A stretch of DNA of 15,253 nt, taken from NCBI GenBank assembly GCA_012514855.1, contig JAAYZL010000478.1, positions 1 to 15,253 of the forward strand, in the 5' to 3' direction. The DNA comes from Clostridiales bacterium (GTDB lineage: Bacteria > Bacillota_A > Clostridia > Christensenellales > Aristaeellaceae). The first letter of the stretch is position 1, and each line of letters opens with the position of its first letter. Shown in pieces: positions 6,289 to 12,629 of this stretch. A model generated the notes under the pieces. The model was not told the origin of the DNA, did not search any database, and saw nothing but the letters and a program-made list of their open reading frames with translations. The translations under genes and the position numbers were made by a program.

Positions 6289-7202
6289 TCCGCCCGGAGC
6301 CTGTCGAGCCATATTTTAAACCGATCCTCGGGCTCGGCCTCAAACCGCATGCGCTCGCCGGTCGAGGGGTGGTCGAATCCGATGACCCCGGCGTGCAGAA
6401 GCTGTCCGCCCCTGACCGGGAACGGCGGTTTCTTCGGCCCGTAGACCGGATCGCCGAGCACCGGGTGGCCGATCGAGGCCATGTGCACGCGAATCTGGTG
6501 CGTGCGCCCGGTCTCGAGCCTGGCCTCGATAAGCGACGCGCCCCGGAGCGGCTCCAGCACGGCCCAGTGCGTCACGGCCTCGCGCCCGTCCGGGCGGACG
6601 GCCATTTTCTTGCGGTCGGTCGGGTGGCGGCCGACGGGCGCCTCGACGGTTCCCGATTCCTCGCGGAAGCCGCCGATCACGACGGCGAGATACCTGCGCT
6701 CGACGCTGTGCGCCCTGATCTGCCCGGCGAGCGATACGTGGCTGAAGTCGTTCTTCGCGACGAGCAGCAGCCCCGAGGTGTCCTTGTCGATCCGGTGGAC
6801 GATGCCCGGGCGCGCCTCGCCGCCGATGCCGGACAGCCCCGAGAGCTTATGGAGCAGCGCGTTCACGAGCGTGCCGCCGGGATTTCCCGCCGCGGGGTGC
6901 ACGACCATGCCGGACGGCTTAAAGACGACCGCGAGATCACTGTCCTCGTAGACGACGTCGAGAGCGATGTCCTCGGCCGCGGCCTTCGCGGGCGCGGCGT
7001 CGGGGATCGTCAGCTCGATTTTGTCGAGCGCGCGCAGCTTCACGCCCGCCTTCGGAGCGGGTTCGCCGTTTATGAGCGCGCGCCCCCCGGCGATCAGCGA
7101 GGAAACGCGCGAGCGCGTGAGCTCGCAGCGGTCCGCTATGTAGGCGTCGAGCCTCGCGCCGGCATCCCCGGCTTCGACCGTCCAGGTGAGCGCCTCAGCC
7201 AT
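6285..7202 (-). CDS. RluD-family 23S rRNA pseudouridine synthase
   Basis: A 305-residue protein with an N-terminal S4 RNA-binding domain (about residues 15-75) and a pseudouridine synthase domain. PGIVHRIDKDTSGLLLVAK carries the nucleophilic aspartate (Asp139) in the HRxD motif, and RLETGRTHQIRVHMASIGHPVLGD is the family's second signature. The family isomerises uridines in helix 69 and other sites of 23S rRNA. The Firmicute relatives are YlyB/YjbO/RluD; the exact target cannot be fixed, so no symbol is given. The ATG at 7202 is chosen because GGAGG lies 7 nt upstream; the in-frame GTG at 7208 is too close to that site. It overlaps the end of lspA by 8 bp, the usual Firmicute lspA-rluD pairing. 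The stop lies within the mgtE promoter. Confidence 0.92.
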   Translation of the reverse strand: MAEALTWTVEAGDAGARLDAYIADRCELTRSRVSSLIAGGRALINGEPAPKAGVKLRALDKIELTIPDAAPAKAAAEDIALDVVYEDSDLAVVFKPSGMVVHPAAGNPGGTLVNALLHKLSGLSGIGGEARPGIVHRIDKDTSGLLLVAKNDFSHVSLAGQIRAHSVERRYLAVVIGGFREESGTVEAPVGRHPTDRKKMAVRPDGREAVTHWAVLEPLRGASLIEARLETGRTHQIRVHMASIGHPVLGDPVYGPKKPPFPVRGGQLLHAGVIGFDHPSTGERMRFEAEPEDRFKIWLDRLRAD

Positions 7203-7635
7203 TCGCACGCCTCCGATCCGCCCTCAAAAGCGCGAGCACGCAGAGCGCGCAGCCCGTGAGGATCGACACGTCGGCCACGTTGAACACCGGGAAGCGCACG
7301 AAGTCGAACTCGAGGAAGTCGATCACAAAGCCGTAGCGCAGCCGGTCGTACAGGTTCGAGAGCCCGCCCGCGAGCACGAGCCACAGCCCCGCGCGCGCGG
7401 CCCTGGGCATGTTCGGATAGCGGAACAGGCAGAAGGCGACGGCGGAATTCAGGATGAGCACGACCGCCGCGATCAGCCCCGTCCGCCCGGAGAACAGCCC
7501 GAACGACGCGCCGTAGTTCTCGACGCCGCGGAAGTTCAGGATGCCCGGCACCGCGCGCACGGCGTCCGTCAGGCCCGTCGACCAGATCTTCGTCACCCGG
7601 TCGATCAGGACGACGATCGGCGCGAGCCAGATCAT
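7195..7635 (-). CDS. lspA: Lipoprotein signal peptidase (signal peptidase II)
   Basis: A 146-residue four-helix membrane aspartyl protease that cleaves the signal peptide of diacylated prolipoproteins. Motifs in order: DRVTKIW near the N-terminus (Asp12), ENYGASFGLF (the NxGAxF motif, residues 39-48), GGLSNLYDRLRYG with catalytic Asp97, and VFNVADVSI with catalytic Asp122. The ATG at 7635 starts the first helix and lies 1 nt after the stop of the upstream DUF5665 gene; the longer in-frame start would add a basic stretch overlapping that gene. It is slightly shorter than many LspA proteins (about 150-165). It acts after Lgt, whose gene lies about 5 kb away on the other side of the division cluster. 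Confidence 0.93.
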   Translation of the reverse strand: MIWLAPIVVLIDRVTKIWSTGLTDAVRAVPGILNFRGVENYGASFGLFSGRTGLIAAVVLILNSAVAFCLFRYPNMPRAARAGLWLVLAGGLSNLYDRLRYGFVIDFLEFDFVRFPVFNVADVSILTGCALCVLALLRADRRRANG

Positions 7636-7636
7636 G

Positions 7637-7909
7637 CTACATCTTTGCCTGAATCGCATGCACAACCTCCGCGAGAAACCCGCCGATCAGCGGGATGTTC
7701 TCCACAACGATGTTCCGGATCAGTATCGCGACCAGCGCGCCCAGCATCGCGACGCCCAGCGTAAAGCCGAACCCGCGCAGTATGCCCTGCAAAAGCGCGT
7801 CGAAGATCAGCCGCCTGCGGTTGCAGACGTACTGCATGTATTCCTCGAGCCGCATCCTCTCGAGCGAGCCGACGATCCTGTCGAGCCGATCCGCCAACCT
7901 CTCGTCCAT
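7637..7909 (-). CDS. DUF5665 small membrane protein
   Basis: A 90-residue protein: a charged amphipathic N-terminal part (DERLADRLDRIVGSLERMRLEEY), one or two hydrophobic segments (about residues 36-64), then a conserved end IPLIGGFLAEVVHAIQ. This matches the pattern I know as DUF5665, a family of unknown function common in Bacillota. The ATG at 7909 is preceded by a GAGGGG stretch and begins where the family begins; an in-frame start at 8020 would run through a terminator-like hairpin. It is followed by lspA after 1 nt, so it is the first gene of a DUF5665-lspA-rluD operon. I see no convincing promoter just upstream; a weak TAAAAT lies at about 7931-7938. Confidence 0.8.
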   Translation of the reverse strand: MDERLADRLDRIVGSLERMRLEEYMQYVCNRRRLIFDALLQGILRGFGFTLGVAMLGALVAILIRNIVVENIPLIGGFLAEVVHAIQAKM

Positions 7910-7962
7910 CCGCGCGCCCCCCTCTTCCAGAATTTTACCCTGGCGCGGACGGGCGTATACCC

Positions 7963-7993
7963 GAAAAACGCCCTGCCCGCGGGCAAGGGGCGT
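7963..7993 (-). terminator. Strong intrinsic terminator (minus strand)
   Basis: On the minus strand ACGCCC(C)TTGCCCGCGGGCA(GGGCGT) forms a long GC stem with a one-base bulge, followed directly by TTTTTC (7968-7963). It is about 55 nt upstream of the DUF5665 start, so it would stop transcription arriving from the division operon and insulate the lspA operon. Confidence 0.7.
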
Positions 7994-8001
7994 CGCTCTC
8001 C

Positions 8002-8028
8002 GAAAAATGCGATCCCGCATTTTCCGGA
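8002..8028 (-). terminator. Terminator-like hairpin
   Basis: AAAATGCG/CGCATTTT with a 4-nt loop, extended by TCCG/CGGA (7999-8002 with 8025-8028) across one A-C mismatch. On the minus strand the stem ends in TTTTT. It is nearly symmetrical, so it could act in either direction. The A/T pairs in the stem make it weaker than its neighbours. Confidence 0.45.
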
Positions 8029-8131
8029 ATTCAGGATTTCCTGCTCGCTTCGCTCACGGCCGGAAATCCTGCAAGGAAGCGCGGACATGCTGCGCTCCTC
8101 GGCGACGTACACGCCGTCGCCTGCGGATTGA

Positions 8132-8156
8132 AAATGAAGGGGTTTCGACCCCTTCA
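8132..8156 (-). terminator. Intrinsic terminator after divIVA
   Basis: A perfect 9-bp stem TGAAGGGGT/ACCCCTTCA closed by a 4-nt loop, followed on the minus strand by TTTTC (8134-8130 region). It lies about 80 nt after the divIVA stop and is the first terminator met by transcripts of the division operon. Confidence 0.65.
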
Positions 8157-8236
8157 TCCATCCCCAAGGGAGGAGCGGACTCTGTTGATGGTCTGAGGGA
8201 CTGCGGCCCCTTCATGCATCCCTTGGGTAGCCTTGA

Positions 8237-8779
8237 TCAGTCGAACAGCGACTCGGTATCCTTGAGCACCTTCACCTGTCCCTCGACGAGGCGGCGGAAC
8301 GCGGTGCGGTAGCCGGAGATCGCCTTGCGGATGCCGTCGGCCTCGGCCTTGACGGTCTCCGCCTCGGCCTTGGCGCTGGCGGCGATTGCCGTGGCCTGCT
8401 CCTCGGCGGCGGCGACGAGCTGCTGCGCCTTCTTGCGCGCGTCGGCGACGGTGTCGTCGGCGATGCGCTGCGCGCCGACCAGGGTGTCCCGCATCGCAAG
8501 CTCGAGGTTTTTGAAATAGCTCGGCTCGTCGTAGGCGGGGTCCGCGCTCGGGGCGGCGGGCGCCGGGACGACGGGCGCCGGCGCGGCGGGCGCGAACAGC
8601 GGGGCCGGGGCGGATTCGGCGGCCTTCAGCTTCTCGGCGAGGGCCATGTTCTCCCGGACAAGAACGCTGAGCTGGTCGGCGATCTGGTCGAGAAAATCGT
8701 CGACCTCCTCGACCATATAGCCGTCGCGCTTCTGGCGGCTGAACTCTTTTTCCTGAATATCTTTCACACTGATCGGCAT
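8237..8779 (-). CDS. divIVA: DivIVA-domain protein
   Basis: A 180-residue coiled-coil protein. Residues 1-55 form the DivIVA N-terminal domain: ISVKDIQEKEFSRQKRDGYMVEEVDDFLDQI, followed by a first coiled coil through LVRENMALAEKL. An Ala/Pro-rich linker occupies about residues 60-85, and a second alanine-rich coiled coil (about 95-180) makes up the rest. In Bacillota these proteins bind curved membrane at septa and poles and organise division or wall growth. The ATG at 8779 is preceded by AAAGGAAGAGGG and starts the family N-terminus; an in-frame extension to 9028 would run through the ylmH gene and a hairpin. It is the last gene of the division operon, 103 nt after ylmH. GpsB or SepIVA-like relatives are the alternatives. 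Confidence 0.88.
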   Translation of the reverse strand: MPISVKDIQEKEFSRQKRDGYMVEEVDDFLDQIADQLSVLVRENMALAEKLKAAESAPAPLFAPAAPAPVVPAPAAPSADPAYDEPSYFKNLELAMRDTLVGAQRIADDTVADARKKAQQLVAAAEEQATAIAASAKAEAETVKAEADGIRKAISGYRTAFRRLVEGQVKVLKDTESLFD

Positions 8780-8829
8780 GTTCCCTCTTCCTTTCGTAGC
8801 TAGAAGTGCACAGGTACCCTGCTTCGATA

Positions 8830-8868
8830 TTCGGCGGGCGCGGAGAGAATTCCTCCCTGCGCGCCGAA
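8830..8868 (-). other. Hairpin between ylmH and divIVA
   Basis: TTCGGCG (8830-8836) pairs with CGCCGAA (8862-8868) and an inner GGAG/CTCC pair is also possible. No T-run follows on the minus strand, so it is more likely an mRNA-stability or processing element than a terminator. It fills most of the 103-nt gap; no clear promoter for divIVA was seen there. Confidence 0.4.
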
Positions 8869-8882
8869 AAGTTGATTTTTCT

Positions 8883-9617
8883 TCACTTTCCGAACATGAA
8901 GATGTTAACGCCGAGCCGCCCCCTGCGGGTCTCGCCGGTGACCTCAACGAGCTTGAAGCGGCCGTACCCGCGCGCGGAGACGACGTCGCCCGCCGAGAGC
9001 CTCGCGTCCGGCCGCGGATTGACGGCATGGTTCACCTTGACGAGCTCCGACGCGATCAGCTTTTGTGAAGCCTCGCGGGACAGCCGGAACGCCGCGGCGA
9101 CAAGCGCGTCGAGCCGCTCGGACGCGACCGTGCGGCGCGCAAGCGCGCCCCCGGGCTCCGCCGCCTCGAAGTCGCCAAAATCCCGCTCCGCCTCGAGCTT
9201 CACGCGGCCGGCGGATTCGAGGTTCAACAGCACGTAGTCCGCGACGTCTCTGTGCGCGAACGCGATCGCGTGCCCGTCCGCGAGCGCGATGTCCCCGAGC
9301 GACGCGCGCACGACGCCGAGCGCCATGATCGCGCCCAGGATGTCCCGGTGGCCGGGCGAGCCGTACTTCGGGTTCCACGTAAGCCTCAGCCGCTCGATCG
9401 GCCAGTCCCCCGGCGCGTCCGTGTAAAACGCGGCGACGCGGCGCTCCGCATTCGGATAGCCGCCGAAGAAGTCCACGCGGCACCCGGCGGCGTTCGCGGC
9501 CGCGCGGGCGGCTGATTCCAGCGGGGGCTCGAGAAAGCGCGTGTGCACGGGTTCGCCGGTGTGCGAAGCGCGCAGCGCCAGCTCCCGAAGCCGCTTCTCG
9601 CCGAGCTCCCCGTTCAT
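8883..9617 (-). CDS. ylmH: YlmH, S4-domain RNA-binding protein
   Basis: A 244-residue protein with an N-terminal YlmH-type domain and a C-terminal S4 domain. Landmarks are TRFLEPPLES (about residues 26-36), GGYPNAERRVAAFY, then ILGAIMALGVVRASLGDI, and an S4 region from about residue 178 containing SREASQKLIASELVKVNH and LSAGDVVSARGYGRFKL. Relatives in Bacillota bind ribosomes and have been linked to rescue of stalled 50S-peptidyl-tRNA complexes, alongside RqcP; in cocci the gene sits with division genes. The ATG at 9617 overlaps the yggT stop (ATGA), so translation is probably coupled; there is no good independent Shine-Dalgarno. Confidence 0.88.
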   Translation of the reverse strand: MNGELGEKRLRELALRASHTGEPVHTRFLEPPLESAARAAANAAGCRVDFFGGYPNAERRVAAFYTDAPGDWPIERLRLTWNPKYGSPGHRDILGAIMALGVVRASLGDIALADGHAIAFAHRDVADYVLLNLESAGRVKLEAERDFGDFEAAEPGGALARRTVASERLDALVAAAFRLSREASQKLIASELVKVNHAVNPRPDARLSAGDVVSARGYGRFKLVEVTGETRRGRLGVNIFMFGK

Positions 9618-9898
9618 AGGATGCCCATCAGACCGTAGGCGAACCACAGAAGCCTGTTCACGGCCGTGATGCCGATCACGGAAAACAGCAGCGTGAAGTC
9701 GAACGGCAGCCCCGTGCGCCGCATCACCCACATCGCCGGGCGTCGGAACGGGACGACGAACGGGTAGACGAACTTCGCGAGCAACTGCATGAACCGGTTG
9801 TTGAACCTGAGAAGCGTCAAAATCCAGTACGCGAAGATGGCGACGCGGACGACCGACAGGAAGATGGTGGCCGCCTGAAACACGGCGAACATCGTCAT
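9614..9898 (-). CDS. yggT: YggT-family membrane protein (YlmG)
   Basis: A 94-residue integral membrane protein with two hydrophobic segments (about residues 5-30 and 66-92) joined by a basic loop, LLAKFVYPFVVPFRRPAM. The YPFVxPFRR motif after the first helix is diagnostic for the YggT/YlmG family, which is tied to division-site or membrane organisation. GGAGG lies 9 nt before the ATG at 9898, inside the end of sepF, which stops 3 nt earlier. It is in its usual place between sepF and ylmH. Its biochemical activity is not established. Confidence 0.9.
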   Translation of the reverse strand: MTMFAVFQAATIFLSVVRVAIFAYWILTLLRFNNRFMQLLAKFVYPFVVPFRRPAMWVMRRTGLPFDFTLLFSVIGITAVNRLLWFAYGLMGIL

Positions 9899-9901
9899 CG
9901 G

Positions 9902-10516
9902 CTAGAACCTCCGCTCGACGTCGTAGGTCTCGTTGACCTCCACGGTGTTCGGCGCGAGCACATAGGTGCGCTCGGACGCCTTGCGGATCGTCGCGCTCAG
10001 GGCGAATACGGCGCCGGAGAGCGTGTCGATCGCGCGCTGCGTGAGCTTCGGGTCGATGCCGTCGAGCGTCAATACGACGACGTTTCCGGCGATCAGGCTG
10101 TCGATCACGTCGCAGCAGTCCTCGAGCGTGTTGAGCGAGCACATCAGCGTCCGCTGGCGCGCGCGGGGCGGCGCCGGGCGCGGCTCGGCGGGAGCGCGGG
10201 GCGCGGTCGAATCGAGGTTCGAAAAGCGGGAGCCCGCGCGCGGCGTGTAGTCGTAGCCGGTCGAGCGCGCCGATTCGGAGGGCCTGCGCGGCGGGACGCG
10301 CGTCGAGCCGTAGCTTTCGCGGTGGGGGCGCTCGTCGCGGACGATCGAGCGCTTGCGCGTGTCCTCGGTGCGCGGGCGCTGCTGCGGCGGCACGTAGGTG
10401 GAGGGCCTTCCATAGCCGTCGGCGTAGCCGCCGGAGGGGGCCTTCTGCGGCTCTTCCTCGTCCACGAGACCGATAAAATTCAGAAATCTGTTTACGCCGC
10501 CCTGCTTGCGAGCCAT
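9902..10516 (-). CDS. sepF: Cell division protein SepF
   Basis: A 204-residue SepF. The N-terminus MARKQGGVNRFLNFIGLVDEEE is the amphipathic membrane-binding helix. Residues about 28-125 are a long Pro/Arg/Ser-rich disordered linker. The C-terminal SepF domain (about 125-204) includes TLEDCCDVIDSLIAGNVVVLTLDGID and AIDTLSGAVFALSATIRK, which binds FtsZ and forms rings. The linker is longer and more arginine-rich than in B. subtilis SepF (about 150 residues). The ATG at 10516 is preceded by GGGAGGA with 7-nt spacing and is chosen over the in-frame 10531 start. SepF anchors the Z-ring to the membrane and helps septum formation. Confidence 0.92.
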   Translation of the reverse strand: MARKQGGVNRFLNFIGLVDEEEPQKAPSGGYADGYGRPSTYVPPQQRPRTEDTRKRSIVRDERPHRESYGSTRVPPRRPSESARSTGYDYTPRAGSRFSNLDSTAPRAPAEPRPAPPRARQRTLMCSLNTLEDCCDVIDSLIAGNVVVLTLDGIDPKLTQRAIDTLSGAVFALSATIRKASERTYVLAPNTVEVNETYDVERRF

Positions 10517-10533
10517 TGCGATTCCTCCCAATT

Positions 10534-11211
10534 TCAGTTTCTTTCGCCGAACAGCGCGCGCCCGAGCCGGACCATCGTCGCGCCCTCCCCGGCGGCGACG
10601 AAGCAGTCGTCGGACATGCCCATCGACAGGACGCGCATGTTCGCGCCCGGTATATCCGTGTCGCGCAGGCGGTCAAACCATGCGCGCATCCTGCGAAACA
10701 GCGGCCGGACGTCCTCGGGATTCCCGACGAGCGGCATCACCGCCATCAGTCCCTCGACGACCACCCCCGAGCGCGAGGCCGCCTCCCGCGCGAACGCCTC
10801 GAGCTCCTCCTCGTGAACGCCCGCCTTCTGCGGTTCCTTCGCGATGTTGACCTGCAGGAGCACCGGCATCCGGATTCCCAGCGCCCCGGCGCGGCGGTCG
10901 ATCTCGTTCAGCAGATCCAACCGGTCGAGCGACTGGATCATCGACACGGCGGGCAGCACCTGTCTGACCTTGTTCGTCTGCAGCCGCCCGATCATGTGCG
11001 CCTGCAGCCCCGGATGGAGCCTGTCGCGCTTTGCGAGCAATTCCTGCACGCGGTTTTCGCCGATCAGCCGCACGCCCAAGTCGTAGACCGGGTTGATCGT
11101 CTCCGGGTCGAGCGTCTTCGTGACCGCGAGGATCTCGACGCCGCCCCACCTCGCGGAGGCGTTTTGAAGCCGCCCGGAAATTTCGCGGAAGTTTTTTTCA
11201 AGCGTTTCCAT
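10534..11211 (-). CDS. yggS: YggS-family PLP homeostasis protein
   Basis: A 225-residue single-domain PLP-binding barrel protein. The PLP lysine is Lys32 in ILAVTKT; IGENRVQEL (about 49-57), HMIGRLQTNKVRQV and VLSMGMSDD are the family signatures, the last binding the PLP phosphate. The family (YggS/YlmE/PLPHP) carries no known catalytic activity and buffers pyridoxal phosphate and amino-acid pools. The ATG at 11211 follows AGGGGA and lies 8 nt after the upstream gene's stop. Its place in front of sepF is conserved in many Gram-positive bacteria (the ylm cluster). The gap to sepF is 17 nt. Confidence 0.93.
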   Translation of the reverse strand: METLEKNFREISGRLQNASARWGGVEILAVTKTLDPETINPVYDLGVRLIGENRVQELLAKRDRLHPGLQAHMIGRLQTNKVRQVLPAVSMIQSLDRLDLLNEIDRRAGALGIRMPVLLQVNIAKEPQKAGVHEEELEAFAREAASRSGVVVEGLMAVMPLVGNPEDVRPLFRRMRAWFDRLRDTDIPGANMRVLSMGMSDDCFVAAGEGATMVRLGRALFGERN

Positions 11212-11219
11212 ATCGTCCC

Positions 11220-12395
11220 CTATTTGATCAGAACCTTCTGGCCGTTCTGCAGCACGTTTCCCGCGAGCGGCTGGATCAGCGCGTTCCGTCCGTCGTTGGA
11301 GAGCACCTCGACCGGCACGAACGTCCCGCCGGGCACGTCGTAGAGCCACACGCCCGCCTGCCCGCTCTGGTTGTAGATCGCCTCGGAGCTGACCGACAGG
11401 CCGGTCAGGCTGATGTTCAGCGACGCCTGCCCCGAGCGCTGGTAGATCAGGGGCCCGATCGGGTCGTCGATCAGGAACACCGCCAGCACCTCGTTGTCGA
11501 TCTTCTTGACGCGCGTGACCTTCGCGTTGTACTGCACGTCCTCGAACCCCTCGAACTGCAGCTTGTACTCCTGATCGAGCACCGGGTTCCACGACTTTCC
11601 GTCGGTCAAAATCGCGACGTACCACTCGCTCTGGTTGACGAGCCGGTAGATGTCGGTCAGCCGCGACTTCTCGCCCTTGGGCGCCTCGCGCGCGAGCACC
11701 GACTTGATGTCCGCGGGCGTCAGCGCCTCGAGGTTCTCGGGAACGAGCGTCTTTTCGTAGCCGTCCATGTAGAAGGAGATCACGCCGCCCTCGTCCGCCT
11801 GGGCGACGGTGCGCCAGGAGGAGATGGAGTTCAGCCGCGTGGTCTCGTCCTGGTAGAGCTTGTTGAGCTTCGGGTCCTCGCGCTTGTTGCTGCGCATGTA
11901 TTCCTGCCGGTTGACCATCGCGGTCTCGAGCTGGCGCGTGAGGTCGAGCAGGTTTCCGCTCGTCCTGCCCGTAACCAGCGCCTTGAGTTCGAGCGACTTC
12001 ATGTCGACGATGCGGTCGAGCCGGTTCAGGTTCGGGTCAATGATGTTCTTCAAGATCGTCTTGTGGTAGGCCTGTATGTTCTGCCGGATCGTCTCGAGCT
12101 TCACGAGCTCGCCCTCCGAGTAGCCGGTGGAGTACAGGTAGGCGATCTTGTCCCCCGGCTCGAGCAGCGCGCCCTCCGTCGCGACGTACTCGACCCTCGC
12201 GACCGTGCCGGAGGAGAACACCTCTTCGTCGCGGACGATCACCGCGTCCATTCTGTTTGTGTAGGCGGCGGTCGCCGAGGTGATGACGGCCTCCTTGTTC
12301 CCGAGCGGCAGATACGGGCGAACGATCATAAACGCTACGATCAAGATCGCAATCAGGAAGATATAGAACCTCCCGGTCACCCGAATTCTGCGCAT
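11220..12395 (-). CDS. Membrane-anchored HlyD-like (membrane fusion) protein
   Basis: A 391-residue protein: short basic N-terminus, one transmembrane helix (about residues 9-27), then an extracytoplasmic domain. The pattern resembles HlyD/membrane-fusion proteins: a lipoyl-like hairpin start (AVIVRDEEVFSSGTVARVEYVATEGALLEPGDKIAYLYS, about 51-89), a helical region (95-200) and C-terminal beta barrels with GTFVPVEVLSNDG and VLQNGQKVLIK. Such a gene heads the yggS-sepF-yggT-ylmH-divIVA group in several Clostridia, to my knowledge. No ABC transporter or outer partner is nearby, so a structural role at the septum or wall is as plausible as export. The start follows GAGGG. It is the first gene of the operon. 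Confidence 0.75.
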   Translation of the reverse strand: MRRIRVTGRFYIFLIAILIVAFMIVRPYLPLGNKEAVITSATAAYTNRMDAVIVRDEEVFSSGTVARVEYVATEGALLEPGDKIAYLYSTGYSEGELVKLETIRQNIQAYHKTILKNIIDPNLNRLDRIVDMKSLELKALVTGRTSGNLLDLTRQLETAMVNRQEYMRSNKREDPKLNKLYQDETTRLNSISSWRTVAQADEGGVISFYMDGYEKTLVPENLEALTPADIKSVLAREAPKGEKSRLTDIYRLVNQSEWYVAILTDGKSWNPVLDQEYKLQFEGFEDVQYNAKVTRVKKIDNEVLAVFLIDDPIGPLIYQRSGQASLNISLTGLSVSSEAIYNQSGQAGVWLYDVPGGTFVPVEVLSNDGRNALIQPLAGNVLQNGQKVLIK

Positions 12396-12529
12396 GTTGC
12401 CCTCGCTTCAAACAGAGTAAATGCCAATTCGAACGCTTCCGCGACGCTTTCGAGGCGCGGCAAGCGTTCCAAGGGGATTTACCGATTCCGCCTTCTCGCG
12501 GGTATAAAGGCGGACAGTTTTATCCACCA
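12396..12529 (-). other. Structured leader of the division operon
   Basis: About 134 nt between the predicted start site and the first gene. Two strong stems are visible: TCCGCCTT/AAGGCGGA with a 12-nt loop (12489-12516), and a 13-bp stem GAACGCTT-CCGCG with CGCGG-AAGCGTTC, broken only by one bulged base and closed by a 12-nt loop (12431-12469). Neither is followed by a T-run on the minus strand. They fill most of the leader, so they probably affect translation or mRNA stability; the function is unknown. Confidence 0.5.
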
Positions 12530-12535
12530 TATACT

Positions 12536-12564
12536 ATTATAATCCCTTCCGGGGGAAGATGCAA
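12536..12564 (-). promoter_or_regulatory. Promoter of the division operon
   Basis: A perfect -10 TATAAT (12541-12536) with a weak -35 TTGCAT (12564-12559) at 17-nt spacing on the minus strand. The spacer contains the inverted repeat CTTCC/GGAAG (12546-12558), a possible operator. The predicted start is near 12529. Confidence 0.65.
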
Positions 12565-12574
12565 CCTGCCACTC

Positions 12575-12604
12575 TTGACATTACCTAGACGAAATCATTA
12601 TAAT
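12575..12604 (+). promoter_or_regulatory. Promoter of lgt
   Basis: TTGACA (12575-12580) and TATAAT (12599-12604) with 18-nt spacing. Initiation is expected near 12611, giving a leader of only about 20 nt. The -35 is 10 bp from the -35 of the divergent division-operon promoter. Confidence 0.8.
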
Positions 12605-12629
12605 GGCGGGAGATTCGGGAGGCGAAACT

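Larger units (their letters stand above)
7910..8236. repeat. Hairpin-rich intergenic region between divIVA and the DUF5665-lspA operon
   Basis: 327 nt with no credible gene but five perfect or near-perfect inverted repeats. From the left: ACGCCC/GGGCGT flanking a 12-bp palindrome (7968-7993); AAAATGCG/CGCATTTT (8004-8023); CAGGATTTCC/GGAAATCCTG with a 20-nt loop (8032-8071); GGCGACG/CGTCGCC (8101-8121); TGAAGGGGT/ACCCCTTCA with a TTCG loop (8135-8156). There is also an imperfect direct repeat of about 24 nt (8146-8170 and 8204-8227) that ends in complementary CCCAAGGG/CCCTTGGG. Three stems have a T-run on the minus strand and are listed separately as terminators. The rest may be a genome-wide intergenic repeat or a structured RNA; only comparison would tell. 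Confidence 0.6.

Noticed and set aside
6158..6343. 61-codon version of the small ORF upstream of mgtE
   Set aside because: Its 5' part overlaps the rluD stop and the promoter, ahead of the expected transcription start; only the GTG-initiated 20-codon form is plausible.
7910..8236. CRISPR array or insertion sequence remnant
   Set aside because: The repeats are inverted pairs of different sequence rather than regular direct repeats with spacers, and no transposase fragment or target duplication was seen.
7541..8312. Plus-strand frames across the hairpin-rich intergenic region
   Set aside because: They run through hairpins and antisense to real genes, with low-complexity Arg/Pro/Ser translations and no ribosome-binding sites.
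12603..12629. ATG start for lgt
   Set aside because: It falls inside the -10 element TATAAT, upstream of the expected transcription start; GTG at 12630 has the ribosome-binding site.
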